Below, piece by piece: positions 26,367 through 35,049 of a stretch of DNA of 64,000 nt; position 1 is the first letter of the stretch, and each line of letters starts with the position of its first letter. The stretch covers positions 34,929 through 98,928 of the forward strand of contig NZ_JAUQWH010000010.1 of the NCBI RefSeq assembly GCF_030757795.1, read 5' to 3'. Origin of the DNA: Actinoplanes oryzae. Lineage in GTDB: Bacteria; Actinomycetota; Actinomycetes; Mycobacteriales; Micromonosporaceae. The notes under the pieces were generated by a model. It worked only from the letters and a program-made list of their open reading frames with translations. It did not search any database and was not told the DNA's origin. The position numbers and the translations under genes were made by a program.

Positions 26367-27161
26367 TTAGCCGTTGAGGGCCTTGCGGCCGGAGAAGGCG
26401 ATGCTGGCGGCCAGGAAGCCGCCGTTGACCAGGGTGAACGCGCCGATCACCCAGATCGTGAACTGCGGTGCGACGGTCAGGACGACCCCGGCGAGGGCGA
26501 TCACCGCGCCGTAGTCGCGGACCAGCTTGACCACGCGTACGGGCAGCGAGCTGCTCGTCACCATGCTGGACGCCTGGGCGCCGGTCTGCATGACCGAGGT
26601 GACCAGGTTGACCATCCAGGTGCCCGCGAAGGCCGCCAGCAGCCAGGAGGGGGTCTCCGGGACCTGGGCCGACGCCGTGGCGGACAGGGCGGCCACCAGG
26701 GCGATCTGCGCCGCCACGTCGCACAGGACGTCGACGCGGCCGCCCGCGGTGCTGGCTTGGCCGGTGACCCGGGCGAGCTGGCCGTCGGAGCAGTCGAGGG
26801 CGTACGCGGCCTGCCAGCCCAGGAGGGCGAGCAGGCCGATCGGCCACGCCCAGATGCGGTCGTCGGCCACCGGCTCGGCCGCCGCGACGACGATGAACGA
26901 GACCAGGCAGCTCAGGCCGAGGTTGGCCACGGACAGCACGGTGGGCGCCAGCCGGTGCTTGTGGGCGAAGACCGCGACCCGGGAGCCGAGGCGCTGGCTG
27001 ATCGCCTCGCTGAACAGGCCGCCGCCCCGGTTGACCCGGTAGTAGTCCGCGGCCGTGGGGGCGCTGCCCACGGCCGTGGTGGTGGTGCTCGGAGGGACAG
27101 TGCCACCCGCCGGCGAGGGGCCGGCGGGGGGCTGGTCAGCGGTGGGCGACGGCGTCGGCAT
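26367..27161 (-). CDS. CDP-alcohol phosphatidyltransferase family membrane protein
   Basis: 264 residues. The CDP-alcohol signature is complete: DCSDGQLAR, eight residues, then GRVDVLCD, giving the four metal/CDP aspartates. About six membrane helices. A Pro/Thr-rich start of about 40 residues is unusual for the family. It overlaps the dehydrogenase-like gene by 26 bases. It would join a CDP-activated alcohol to a lipid or polyol phosphate. The actual acceptor is unknown. Confidence 0.9.
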   Translation of the reverse strand: MPTPSPTADQPPAGPSPAGGTVPPSTTTTAVGSAPTAADYYRVNRGGGLFSEAISQRLGSRVAVFAHKHRLAPTVLSVANLGLSCLVSFIVVAAAEPVADDRIWAWPIGLLALLGWQAAYALDCSDGQLARVTGQASTAGGRVDVLCDVAAQIALVAALSATASAQVPETPSWLLAAFAGTWMVNLVTSVMQTGAQASSMVTSSSLPVRVVKLVRDYGAVIALAGVVLTVAPQFTIWVIGAFTLVNGGFLAASIAFSGRKALNG

Positions 27162-28197
27162 AGTCGGCCAGCTTCCTGCGGATCTCGTCCGGGGTCATGG
27201 CGAGGTGCTCGATGATCGTGTAGCGGTCCGGCCGGGTCCGCGGCGCGAACTCGACGATCTCGACGAACTGGTCGGCGTCCAGCCCGACGTCGGCCGGGGT
27301 CAGGGGCAGCTGGTGCCGCTCGAGGCAGTCGGCCATCTGCACGAAGCGCCGCTCGTCGCCCCGGAGGAAGGTGCAGAACAGCGCGCCCAGGCCGGCCAGC
27401 TCGCCGTGGGACGCCGTACCGGGGAAGAGCGAGTCCGTGGCGTGCATGATCTCGTGGCAGCCGCCGCTGGTGGGTCGGCTGGTGCCGCACACCGCCATCG
27501 CCAGGCCGCTGGAGATCAGCGCTTCGGCCAGAACCGTGACGAAGGCGTCGTCGGACATGTCGCCCGGTATGGTCAGCATCGCCTCGGCGCCCATGCGGGC
27601 CAGGGACGCGGCGAGACCGTCGACCGGCTCCCCGCGGACCTCACGGCTCAGCTCCCAGTCGGCGAGCGCGCTGATGTTGCTGATCACGTCGCCGATGCCG
27701 GCCCGGTTGACCGCGTCGGGGCCGTTCTCGACGAAGTCCAGGTCGACGATGACGGCGAGCGGGATGTGCACGCCGTACGAGCCCTTGATGCCGTCGTTGA
27801 CCAGGCTGGCCACCGGCGACGCGATGCCGTCGTTGGCCAGGCTGGTGGCCACCGAGACCATCGGGATCGCATAGCGGGTCGCCGCGTACTTCGCGGTGTC
27901 GACGGTCTTGCCGCCACCGATGGCGACGACGGCGTCGTAGGAGCGGGCGCGCAGCTTGGCGCCCAGCTCCATGGCCGCGTCGAGCGTGCCGCCGCCCGTG
28001 GTGAAGACGTCCGCCGAGCCGAGCGTGGGGCGGATCAGCTCGGCGATCCGCTCGCCCAGCCCGGGGCCGACCACCACGGCGACGTCACCGCCGGAGGAGA
28101 TGCGGCCGTCGGCGAGGATCTGCCCCAGGTCGGCGACCGCACCCCGGCGGACGTCGATGTGCAGCGGGGTCTGGACGCTGCGGGCTAGTAGCGGCAT
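27136..28197 (-). CDS. sn-Glycerol-1-phosphate dehydrogenase-like (EgsA/AraM) enzyme
   Basis: 353 residues, iron-containing-ADH/dehydroquinate-synthase fold. AIGGGKTVDTAKYAA binds NAD(P); SLANDGIASPVASLVNDG and GIGDVISNISALADWEL match archaeal G1P dehydrogenases and bacterial AraM rather than glycerol dehydrogenase. Likely metal ligands are Asp in GIGD and the two His in GCHEIMHATD and TASHGE. Expected reaction: dihydroxyacetone phosphate to sn-glycerol-1-phosphate, or a similar polyol phosphate. ATG 28197 overlaps the stop of the nucleotidyltransferase. Confidence 0.85.
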   Translation of the reverse strand: MPLLARSVQTPLHIDVRRGAVADLGQILADGRISSGGDVAVVVGPGLGERIAELIRPTLGSADVFTTGGGTLDAAMELGAKLRARSYDAVVAIGGGKTVDTAKYAATRYAIPMVSVATSLANDGIASPVASLVNDGIKGSYGVHIPLAVIVDLDFVENGPDAVNRAGIGDVISNISALADWELSREVRGEPVDGLAASLARMGAEAMLTIPGDMSDDAFVTVLAEALISSGLAMAVCGTSRPTSGGCHEIMHATDSLFPGTASHGELAGLGALFCTFLRGDERRFVQMADCLERHQLPLTPADVGLDADQFVEIVEFAPRTRPDRYTIIEHLAMTPDEIRRKLADYADAVAHR

Positions 28198-28916
28198 GCG
28201 ATGTCCCGCGCCTTGGCGAGGTCGTCGTGGTTGTCCACCTCGACCCACGGGATGTCGCCGATGGTCGCCGCGCGGATCTCGCCGCCGCGGTCGGCGAACT
28301 CCTGGTAGCCGTCCTCGTAGTAGAGGTCCGGGTTCTTCTCCCAGGTCGCCTTGAGGCAGTCGGCCAGCTCGGCGGCGGCGGAGGCCTCGATGACCGTGGC
28401 GCCGATGTACTCGCCGAAGGCCGTGGAGGGATCCATGAGCTTCGTAATCTTGGTGAGTCGTCCATCTGCCGAGAAGATTGTCTTCATCTCCTCGTCAGCA
28501 AGCTTCTTCACATTGTCAACGGCAAGAAGAATCCCCGGTCCGCGGTTCGCGAGGAGGGTCTGCTCGACACTCACCGGGTGGACGGTGTCGCCGTTCACCA
28601 GCAGTGCGCCCTGCGCGAAGTGGTCACGCGCGAGCCACAGCGAGTACGCGTTGTTCCACTCCTCGGCCTTGTCGTTGTGCACGAGGGTGATGGAGACGCC
28701 GTACTTCTCCTCGAAGGCGGCCTTGCGCTGCTCGACGGCGCTCGCGCAGTAACCGACCACGATCGTGACATCGGTCAGCCCCGCGGCGGCGAGGTTGCGC
28801 AGCGAGATGTCCATGATCGTGGTTTCCCCGTCGACGGGGACGAGCGCCTTCGGCAGTGTGTCCGTGTACGGACGCAGCCTGCGTCCGGCGCCGGCGGCGA
28901 GTACCAGACCGATCAT
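28185..28916 (-). CDS. Sugar/polyol-phosphate nucleotidyltransferase
   Basis: 243 residues, GT-A-like nucleotidyltransferase. The signature GLVLAAGAGRRLRPYTDTLP is followed by KALVPV, and LLVNGDTVHP carries the metal Asp. It probably activates a polyol or inositol phosphate with CTP or another NTP for the downstream CDP-alcohol transferase. I chose ATG 28916 because GGAAGGA lies 7 bases upstream; an in-frame GTG at 28976 overlaps the Nudix stop and would add 20 residues. A roughly 100-bp stretch around 28440-28540 is much lower in GC than the rest. Confidence 0.9.
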   Translation of the reverse strand: MIGLVLAAGAGRRLRPYTDTLPKALVPVDGETTIMDISLRNLAAAGLTDVTIVVGYCASAVEQRKAAFEEKYGVSITLVHNDKAEEWNNAYSLWLARDHFAQGALLVNGDTVHPVSVEQTLLANRGPGILLAVDNVKKLADEEMKTIFSADGRLTKITKLMDPSTAFGEYIGATVIEASAAAELADCLKATWEKNPDLYYEDGYQEFADRGGEIRAATIGDIPWVEVDNHDDLAKARDIACRY

Positions 28917-28972
28917 GGGTGGTTCCTTCCCGGAAAAATCGAGGGGGGTGCCGTCCGAGGATAGCGGTGCGT

Positions 28973-29422
28973 TCACATATCGAGAGCGCGCAGGACCGCG
29001 AAGCCGTCCTCGGCCAGCCGGCGGATCATGCCGTCGTTGATATGACGGCTTTCATCCAGAACGTCCAGATCGTCTGGACCGAGCCAGCGATATGCCGTGT
29101 GCTTTCCCGCCTCCAGCCTCGGATGCGCGAGGTCGCCGTGCACGCGGACCAGGAAATCTGTCTCCCACCGGGTGAGCCCGTCCTCGCCGGTGTACCGGTA
29201 GTCGCCGACCGTGGCGATGATCTCGGCGAGCCGCCAGCCGGTCTCCTCCTCGATCTCGCGGGCGAGCGCCTCTTCGACCGTTTCGCCCGGTTCGAGGTGC
29301 CCGCCGACGACGTCCCACGAATTCGGGAAAAGCTTCCGTTGCGGCGAGCGCAGCTGGAAGAAAATGCGGCCCGCATCGTCGAGAACGAGAGCAGCGGCGA
29401 CGCGAAGGGGTTCACTCGACAC
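28973..29422 (-). CDS. Nudix hydrolase
   Basis: 149 residues. The Nudix box runs from Gly41 to about residue 63: GHLEPGETVEEALAREIEEE then TGW, matching GX5EX7REUXEEXGU fully. It hydrolyses a nucleoside diphosphate linked to another group; the substrate is unknown. GTG start without a clear ribosome site, so possibly leaderless. It is first in the operon with the nucleotidyltransferase, suggesting turnover or quality control of its product, and is divergent from the aminotransferase. Confidence 0.92.
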   Translation of the reverse strand: MSSEPLRVAAALVLDDAGRIFFQLRSPQRKLFPNSWDVVGGHLEPGETVEEALAREIEEETGWRLAEIIATVGDYRYTGEDGLTRWETDFLVRVHGDLAHPRLEAGKHTAYRWLGPDDLDVLDESRHINDGMIRRLAEDGFAVLRALDM

Positions 29423-29461
29423 GGAGAAAAATGGTATAGCCGCTGCTCGTAAGCTGGTGCC

Positions 29462-30556
29462 ATGACCGCTGAGCAGTTGATCTCATTCGCCCGGGGCGCG
29501 CCGTCGCTGGACATCATCGACGTGGCGGGCCTCAAGGCCGCCGCCGCCCGGGCCTTCGACGCCGACCCGGCCGGCATCACCGCGTACGGCACCTCCGTCG
29601 GCTACCAGCCGCTGCGCAAGTGGATCGCGGACAAGCACAACGTCTCGCCGGATCAGGTCATCGTCACCAACGGCTCGCTGCAGGCGGACGCGTTCCTCTT
29701 CAACCACCTCGTGCGGGCCGGCGACGACGTGATCGTGGAGAAGCCGACCTACGACCGCACGCTGCTGAGCCTGCAGAACCTGGGCGCCAAGGTGCACCAG
29801 GTGACGCTGCAGCCCGACGGCATCGACGTCGAGGAGCTGCGCGGGCTGCTCGAGTCCGGCGTGCGCCCGCGGCTGGCCCACATCATCCCGAACTACCAGA
29901 ACCCGGCCGGCATCACGCTCTCGGCGGAGAAGCGGCGCGTGCTGCTCGAGCTCGCCGCGCAGTACGAGTTCGTGATCTTCGAGGACGACCCGTACGTCGA
30001 CATCCGCTTCCGCGGCGAGGCCCTGCCCTCGATGCTGTCGATGGACACCAGCGGCCTGGTCGTGCACGCCTCCAGCTTCACCAAGACGGTGTGCCCCGGC
30101 GTCCGCGTCGGTTACCTGGTCGGCCCGGCGGCGCTCATCGACGCGATCGCCAAGAAGGCCACCAACCTCTACATCTCGCCCGGCATGGTCTCCGAGGCGA
30201 TCGTGCACCAGTTCGCGATCTCCGGCGACATCGAGCGCTCGGTGCAGACGGTCAGCACGGCCCTCGGCGAGCGCGCGCGGGTCCTGGCCGAGTCGATCCG
30301 CAAGCACATCCCGGGCGCGACCTTCACCGAGCCCGACGGCGGCTACTTCCTCTGGGTCGACCTGCCCGAGGACGTCGACGTGAACAAGCTCTTCCCGGCG
30401 GCCATGAAGAAGGGCGTCGCCGTGGTCAAGGGCACCGACTTCCTCATCGACGGCGGCCGGCACTCGGTGCGGCTCGCCTACTCCGCCGTGACGGTGGACC
30501 AGATCGACGAGGGTGTCCGCCGGCTCGCCGCGGCCATCGACGAGGTTCGGGCCTGA
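29462..30556 (+). CDS. PLP-dependent aminotransferase (class I/II)
   Basis: 364 residues. GYQPLRKWIADKH, IIPNYQNPAGITLS and the PLP lysine in SSFTKTVCPGVRVGYLVG (Lys208) place it with the 2-aminoadipate/MocR-like fold-type I aminotransferases, without a DNA-binding domain. The specific amino acid is not identified. ATG start. The promoter lies in the 39-base divergent gap with the Nudix gene. Confidence 0.92.
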   Translation: MTAEQLISFARGAPSLDIIDVAGLKAAAARAFDADPAGITAYGTSVGYQPLRKWIADKHNVSPDQVIVTNGSLQADAFLFNHLVRAGDDVIVEKPTYDRTLLSLQNLGAKVHQVTLQPDGIDVEELRGLLESGVRPRLAHIIPNYQNPAGITLSAEKRRVLLELAAQYEFVIFEDDPYVDIRFRGEALPSMLSMDTSGLVVHASSFTKTVCPGVRVGYLVGPAALIDAIAKKATNLYISPGMVSEAIVHQFAISGDIERSVQTVSTALGERARVLAESIRKHIPGATFTEPDGGYFLWVDLPEDVDVNKLFPAAMKKGVAVVKGTDFLIDGGRHSVRLAYSAVTVDQIDEGVRRLAAAIDEVRA

Positions 30557-30583
30557 CTGTCGGGTATTTGACAGTAAGCGCTT

Positions 30584-30618
30584 CCCGCCGGTTCCGGGTT
30601 TCCCTCGGGACCGGCGGG
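30584..30618 (+). terminator. Hairpin terminator after the aminotransferase
   Basis: CCCGCCGGTTCC (30584-30595) pairs with GGGACCGGCGGG (30607-30618) with one G-T wobble. An outer GTAAGC/GCTTAC pair extends the structure. No T-tract is present. Confidence 0.6.
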
Positions 30619-30850
30619 CGGATCACAATGCTTACAGCGCTCGCTGCATGACAATGCGGCCGCGCGCCGACATTATCCCCGCCCCCTGGCGCCGGGCGGG
30701 CCGCTCGCGTTCTTTCACCCCCCGAAAGTGCGGCGGCCTGCTCGGCGCCCTTTTGCGTGCCGGGCGGGGGTAACGGGCAACCTTGCGGGCGTAACCTTTC
30801 GCGGGCCCTCGGGTTGGCGGGGGACGTCGGGATGTGTGGGGGAGGCGTTC

Positions 30851-32008
30851 ATGAGCGAGAGCAACGTGCACCGGAGCCGGTCGGCGAGTCTGAAGTCGAC
30901 CGGGGTCAACAGGTCACTGTCCCGGGCGTGGACCGCCCCCGTGCGGGCCATGACCCGGATCCTCGGCACCCCCGACGGCGCGCCGGCGAGCAGCGGCGAG
31001 GTGTGGAAGGGCAGCGCGGTCGTCGACTGCGGTGTGTACGTGCAGGGGCGGCGCGAGCCGGGTGAGTTCAACCCCGAGGAGGCGCTGGCCGAGGCGTGCG
31101 GCCGCGACGACGCGTTCGTGTGGCTCGGGCTGCACGAGCCGTCCGAGGAGGAGATGGCGGCCATCGCGCGGACCTACGGCCTGCACGAGCTGGCCGTCGA
31201 GGACGCGGTGAAGGGCGAGCAGCGCCCGAAGCTGGAGCAGTTCGGCGCGGTGCACTTCCTGGTGCTGCGTACGGCCCGCTATGTCCCGCACGGCGAGCTG
31301 ACCGAGAATTCGCAGATCGTCGAGACCGGCTACATGATGCTGTTCGTCGGTGACCGGTTCGTGATCACTGTGCGGCACGGGGACGCCGCGCGGCTCGCGC
31401 CGGTGCGGGCGGAGCTCGAGGAGCGCAGCGATCTGCTGGCGCAGGGGCCGTGGGCCGTGGCCTATGCCGTGACCGACCGGGTCGTCGACCAGTACGTCTC
31501 GGTCGCCGACCAGGTGGAGGCCGACCTCGACGTGATCGAGGAGGCCGCCTTCTCGCGCGACAAGGGCAGCCCGGTGCAGGCCATCTATCAGATGAAGCGG
31601 GAGATCGTCGAGTTCCGCCGCGCGGTCCTGCCGCTGCAGCGCCCGCTGGCCACGATCACGTCCTCGCAGAACAGGATCGTGCCGAAGGAGATCCGGCGCT
31701 ACTTCCGGGACGTGCAGGACCACCTGACGCGTACGGTCGAGCAGGTCTCCTCCTACGACGACCTGCTCAACACGATCCTCCAGGCGCGGCTGGCGCAGGT
31801 CACGGTCGACCAGAACAACGACATGCGCAAGATCGCCTCGTGGGCCGGCATCGCGACCGTGTGGACGGCCATCGCCGGCGTCTACGGCATGAACTTCGAC
31901 TACATGCCGGAGACCCACTGGGTCTACGGCTATCCGGTGGTCGCCACGGTGATGCTGGCGTTCACGTTCTTCCTTTACCGAACGTTCCGGCGCAATGGCT
32001 GGTTGTAA
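30851..32008 (+). CDS. corA: CorA-family magnesium/cobalt channel
   Basis: 385 residues. A large cytosolic N-terminal domain and long coiled helix end in two membrane helices; the first terminates in the YGMNFDYMPE signature (Gly346-Met347-Asn348) that forms the selectivity loop. It mediates Mg2+ uptake. The ATG has GGGGGAGG about 5 bases upstream. The N-terminus of about 40 residues is Ser/Arg-rich and atypical. No M-box-like structure was recognised in the 290-base upstream gap. Confidence 0.95.
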   Translation: MSESNVHRSRSASLKSTGVNRSLSRAWTAPVRAMTRILGTPDGAPASSGEVWKGSAVVDCGVYVQGRREPGEFNPEEALAEACGRDDAFVWLGLHEPSEEEMAAIARTYGLHELAVEDAVKGEQRPKLEQFGAVHFLVLRTARYVPHGELTENSQIVETGYMMLFVGDRFVITVRHGDAARLAPVRAELEERSDLLAQGPWAVAYAVTDRVVDQYVSVADQVEADLDVIEEAAFSRDKGSPVQAIYQMKREIVEFRRAVLPLQRPLATITSSQNRIVPKEIRRYFRDVQDHLTRTVEQVSSYDDLLNTILQARLAQVTVDQNNDMRKIASWAGIATVWTAIAGVYGMNFDYMPETHWVYGYPVVATVMLAFTFFLYRTFRRNGWL

Positions 32009-32038
32009 TCACTGATCGAGGAACCCTACTGTGAGGGC

Positions 32039-33442
32039 ATGCCCTCGCGGCAGGACCAACTGCAGTCGTACCAGTTCGCCCAGCAGCGGGTCGTGGCGGC
32101 GCTCGTCGCCCACGACCCCGATCCCCGGCGCTCGCCGCTGCGCCGGGCCGGCACGACCGTGCTCATCGGCCTGGTCGTCGCGGCCCTGGTGGTGGGCGCC
32201 GTGGCGGCGTACGCGCTGATCCGCGGCGGCGGCAAGGTCGACGCGCGCAACCCGGCCGTGGTGTTCCTGGAGCGCGGCACCGGCGCCCGGTTCGTCTATC
32301 TGCAGGCGGACGACCGGCTGCATCCCGTGCTGAACTTCACGTCCGGCCTGCTGATCGCCGATGCCGCCACGCCCTCGCTCCGGGAGGCGTCCGCGGAGAG
32401 CCTGGCGGCGGTGCCGCTGGGCGATCCGCTCGGCATCCCGGACGCGCCCGACTCGCTGCCGGCGGCCGGCGCCCTGCTGCCGGCCCGCTGGACGGTGTGC
32501 TCGGGCGGGCAGGCAAGGAGCGTCCTCATCGTCGGCAGCGCGGCGTCCGGTGGCGCGGCGCTGCCCGTGCCTCGGGTGGGTGCCCCGGCGGAGGAGTTGC
32601 GCGGGCTGCTGGTCAATGATCCGGCGGACCGCACGTGGCTCGTCCACGCGAATCAGCGGTTCCTGTTGCCGCCCGAGCGTGTGCAGCAGATCCGCACGCG
32701 GTTCGGCTACACGGCCACGCCGCTCGCCGTGGCGGCCGCGTGGCTCAACGCCGTCCCCGCGGGGCCTGATCTCGACCCGCCGGACCTCGACGATCTCGGC
32801 GACGCGTCGTCGGTGCTGCCCGCAGCCGACATCGGCCTGCTCCTGCGCGTGCGCGGGGAGGGCAGCACGCCCGACCAGTGGGGCGTGGTGCTGGACGACG
32901 GCGTGGCGGACCTGACCGCGGTCCAGGCGGCACTCCTGCAGACCGGCGCGACCCCGGTCCGGGTGCAGGAGATCAGCATTTCCGGGTACGGCAACCTGCC
33001 GCGCTCCCGAACCGACCTCGTCCAGCAGTCCGTCGCCGCCGGGCTGCCCGCCACCGTCCCGGCCCTCGTCAACGGTCCGGAGAGCGTGTGCCTGACCTAC
33101 GACGGCGACATTGACATCCGGGTCGGAGCCGCCGTGCCGTCCGGCGTACCGGTGACCAATGATCCGGCCGTGCCCGGTGCTGTGCAGGCCGACGAAGTGA
33201 TCGTGCCTCGGGGCAAGGGCGCGGTCGTGGTGTCGACCGCCTCACCGGAGGCGCCGGCGGAAAGCGGCACGGTGAGCGTGATCACGGACACCGGTCGCCG
33301 GTTCCCGCTCGCCGGCCGGGAGGTGCTGACCCGGCTCGGCTACGGGGGCGTGACTCCGGTGGGCGTACCCGGGCAATTGGTGTCGCTCCTGCCGCCCGGG
33401 CCGTCGCTCGATCCCGCCGCCGCCCGCCGCGCACCTGGCTGA
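32039..33442 (+). CDS. eccB: EccB, type VII secretion core protein
   Basis: 467 residues. The N-terminus MPSRQDQLQSYQFAQQRVVA is the hallmark of EccB, followed by one membrane helix (about 41-62) and a long periplasmic domain with paired Cys (TVCSGG, ESVCLTYDG) and WTVCSGG/VNDPADRTWLV blocks. EccB is part of the ESX membrane channel. No eccC, eccD, eccE, mycosin or WXG100 gene is seen in the window, so this is an isolated copy following corA by 30 bases. Confidence 0.93.
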   Translation: MPSRQDQLQSYQFAQQRVVAALVAHDPDPRRSPLRRAGTTVLIGLVVAALVVGAVAAYALIRGGGKVDARNPAVVFLERGTGARFVYLQADDRLHPVLNFTSGLLIADAATPSLREASAESLAAVPLGDPLGIPDAPDSLPAAGALLPARWTVCSGGQARSVLIVGSAASGGAALPVPRVGAPAEELRGLLVNDPADRTWLVHANQRFLLPPERVQQIRTRFGYTATPLAVAAAWLNAVPAGPDLDPPDLDDLGDASSVLPAADIGLLLRVRGEGSTPDQWGVVLDDGVADLTAVQAALLQTGATPVRVQEISISGYGNLPRSRTDLVQQSVAAGLPATVPALVNGPESVCLTYDGDIDIRVGAAVPSGVPVTNDPAVPGAVQADEVIVPRGKGAVVVSTASPEAPAESGTVSVITDTGRRFPLAGREVLTRLGYGGVTPVGVPGQLVSLLPPGPSLDPAAARRAPG

Positions 33443-33454
33443 GGGCCCTACAAA

Positions 33455-33598
33455 GCCGCCCGCCGCGTGCCTGATCGTGGACACGACAGGGCCGCCTGCC
33501 GCGTGCCTGATCGTGGGCATGACAAGGCCGCCCGCCGCGTGCCTGATCGTGGGCATGACAAGGCCGCCCGCCGGGCGCCTGATCGTGGACACGACAAA
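33455..33598. repeat. 36-bp tandem repeat, four copies, with a hairpin in each unit
   Basis: Four adjacent 36-bp units (starting at 33455, 33491, 33527 and 33563) of the form GCCGCCCGCCGCGTGCCTGA plus TCGTGGACACGACAGG. Each contains a small inverted repeat: TCGTG-GA-CACGA in units 1 and 4, TCGTG-GG-CATGA in units 2 and 3, where a G-T wobble keeps the pairing. They lie between two convergent genes and have no spacers. Confidence 0.9.
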
Positions 33599-33641
33599 TG
33601 GGCCTTCGTTGCCGAAGACCCATCTGCTGCGGGAACTCGCG

Positions 33642-34349
33642 TTACCGGGGGGTGTCGTTCTTGCCGCTGGCGAGCCGGGCGACCTCGGGGCTGTGCAGCT
33701 TCGAGGACGTCTGGTCGCCGTCGGCCACCGGGATGACCGGCTCGTCGGCACCGGGCGGCGTCACGAAGCCCGAGGGCCCCGCGAGGTCGGCCGGCTCGAA
33801 CGCGGCGTCGTCGGCGCCGGTGGTGCTGGAGGCGATCGACGTGGTGGCCGGGGTCGCCGGGTCGTACTCGTCCCACTGGGCGTTGCGCCGCTTGCGCAGC
33901 ACATAGGCACCCGCCGCGCCCACGGCGGCACCCGCCAGGGCGAGACCGACCAGCTTGCTGCCGGTGCCCCGGGACCTGCTCGACTTACGGTCGATCTTGG
34001 CCGCCTTCTTCGACGCCTTGGCCGCCTTCTTGCCCGCCTTGGCCGCCTTCGCGTTGGCCTTGGCCGACTTCTTGCTCACGCCCTGGCCCGCCGACTTGGC
34101 CTTGTCGCTCGCCGCGGCCACGATCGGGCCCACGGTCGAGACGGCACTGCCCCAGCCGGAGGACGCTGCGTCCTTCGCCCGGGCGGCGGCGGGCTGCACG
34201 CGGTCACGTGCGGCGTAGAACTTGGGCCCCACGGTTGCGCTGGTCTCCTGCGCGGCGAGCGTCGCCGCACGCTTGAAGTGATCCACGCTCTGACCGAGCT
34301 CGCTCTTCATCTTCGCGTTGCGGTTCTTCCGTCGCATTGTTGCGAACAC
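33642..34349 (-). CDS. Ala/Lys-rich membrane-anchored protein of unknown function
   Basis: 235 residues. The N-terminal half is basic, with repeated KKAAKA-type segments (about 90-130); one membrane helix (about 145-165, LVGLALAGAAVGAAGAYVL) is followed by an acidic Thr/Ser/Pro-rich tail. AGGAGG lies 7 bases before the GTG at 34349. The basic part resembles histone-like linkers and may interact with nucleic acid or wall polymers; function unknown. Low complexity inflates similarity searches. Confidence 0.7.
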   Translation of the reverse strand: MFATMRRKNRNAKMKSELGQSVDHFKRAATLAAQETSATVGPKFYAARDRVQPAAARAKDAASSGWGSAVSTVGPIVAAASDKAKSAGQGVSKKSAKANAKAAKAGKKAAKASKKAAKIDRKSSRSRGTGSKLVGLALAGAAVGAAGAYVLRKRRNAQWDEYDPATPATTSIASSTTGADDAAFEPADLAGPSGFVTPPGADEPVIPVADGDQTSSKLHSPEVARLASGKNDTPR

Positions 34350-34511
34350 CAGTGCACCTCCTGTGGTTCTCTGCCACGACCCATGCTGCCTCTTCGGGTA
34401 CCCCCACGTTGCGGGTTCAGACACATGCGGGAGGATCCGAAAGACAAATACTTGTCCTGCGCCGGCCGCCAAACCGGTGGTGCGGCGACCGCGACATCGT
34501 GAGGAGTACCC

Positions 34512-35036
34512 GTGGCTGAGACGCTTTACGCCACCCTGCACACCAACCACGGTCCGATCCGGCTCCAGCTTTTCCCGGACCACGCGCCGGCGACCGTGCG
34601 CAACTTCGTGGAGCTCGCGGAGGGCACCAAGGACTACGTCGACCCGCGCACCGGCCAGAAGGGCAGTGGCCCGTACTACGACGGGACCATCTCGCACCGG
34701 GTCATCGCCAACTTCATGGTCCAGATGGGCGACCCGACCGGCACCGGCCGCGGCGGCCCCGGCTTCCAGTTCGCCGACGAGTTCCACCCGGAGCTGCAGT
34801 TCGACCGCCCGTACCTGCTCGCCATGGCGAACGCCGGCCCGGGCACCAACGGCTCGCAGTTCTTCATCACGGTCAGCCCGACCCCGCACCTGAACCGGCG
34901 TCACACCATCTTCGGTCAGGTCGCGGACGAGCAGTCGGCGAAGGTCGTCGACTCGATCGCCACCACCCCGACCGGCCCCGGCGACCGTCCCCGCGAGGAC
35001 GTCGTCATCGAGCGCGTCACCATCGAGCGGGCCTAG
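34512..35036 (+). CDS. Cyclophilin-type peptidyl-prolyl isomerase
   Basis: 174 residues. Cyclophilin core with ISHRVIANFMVQMGDPTGTG, FQFADEF and the block GTNGSQFFITVSPTPHLN. No signal peptide, so cytosolic. It accelerates proline isomerisation. The GTG start has GAGGAG 5 bases upstream. The rhomboid gene follows 13 bases later and is probably co-transcribed, a common arrangement in actinomycetes. Confidence 0.95.
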   Translation: MAETLYATLHTNHGPIRLQLFPDHAPATVRNFVELAEGTKDYVDPRTGQKGSGPYYDGTISHRVIANFMVQMGDPTGTGRGGPGFQFADEFHPELQFDRPYLLAMANAGPGTNGSQFFITVSPTPHLNRRHTIFGQVADEQSAKVVDSIATTPTGPGDRPREDVVIERVTIERA

Positions 35037-35049
35037 TACTTTTGATGGT

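Noticed and set aside
28917..28976. Upstream GTG start for the nucleotidyltransferase
   Set aside because: It overlaps the Nudix stop but the internal ATG has a far better ribosome site and matches the family N-terminus; kept only as an alternative.
30557..30850. Mg2+ riboswitch (M-box) upstream of corA
   Set aside because: No recognisable M-box core; only a terminator-like hairpin belonging to the preceding gene was found.
33455..33598. CRISPR array
   Set aside because: The 36-bp units are directly adjacent with no spacers, and there are no cas genes.
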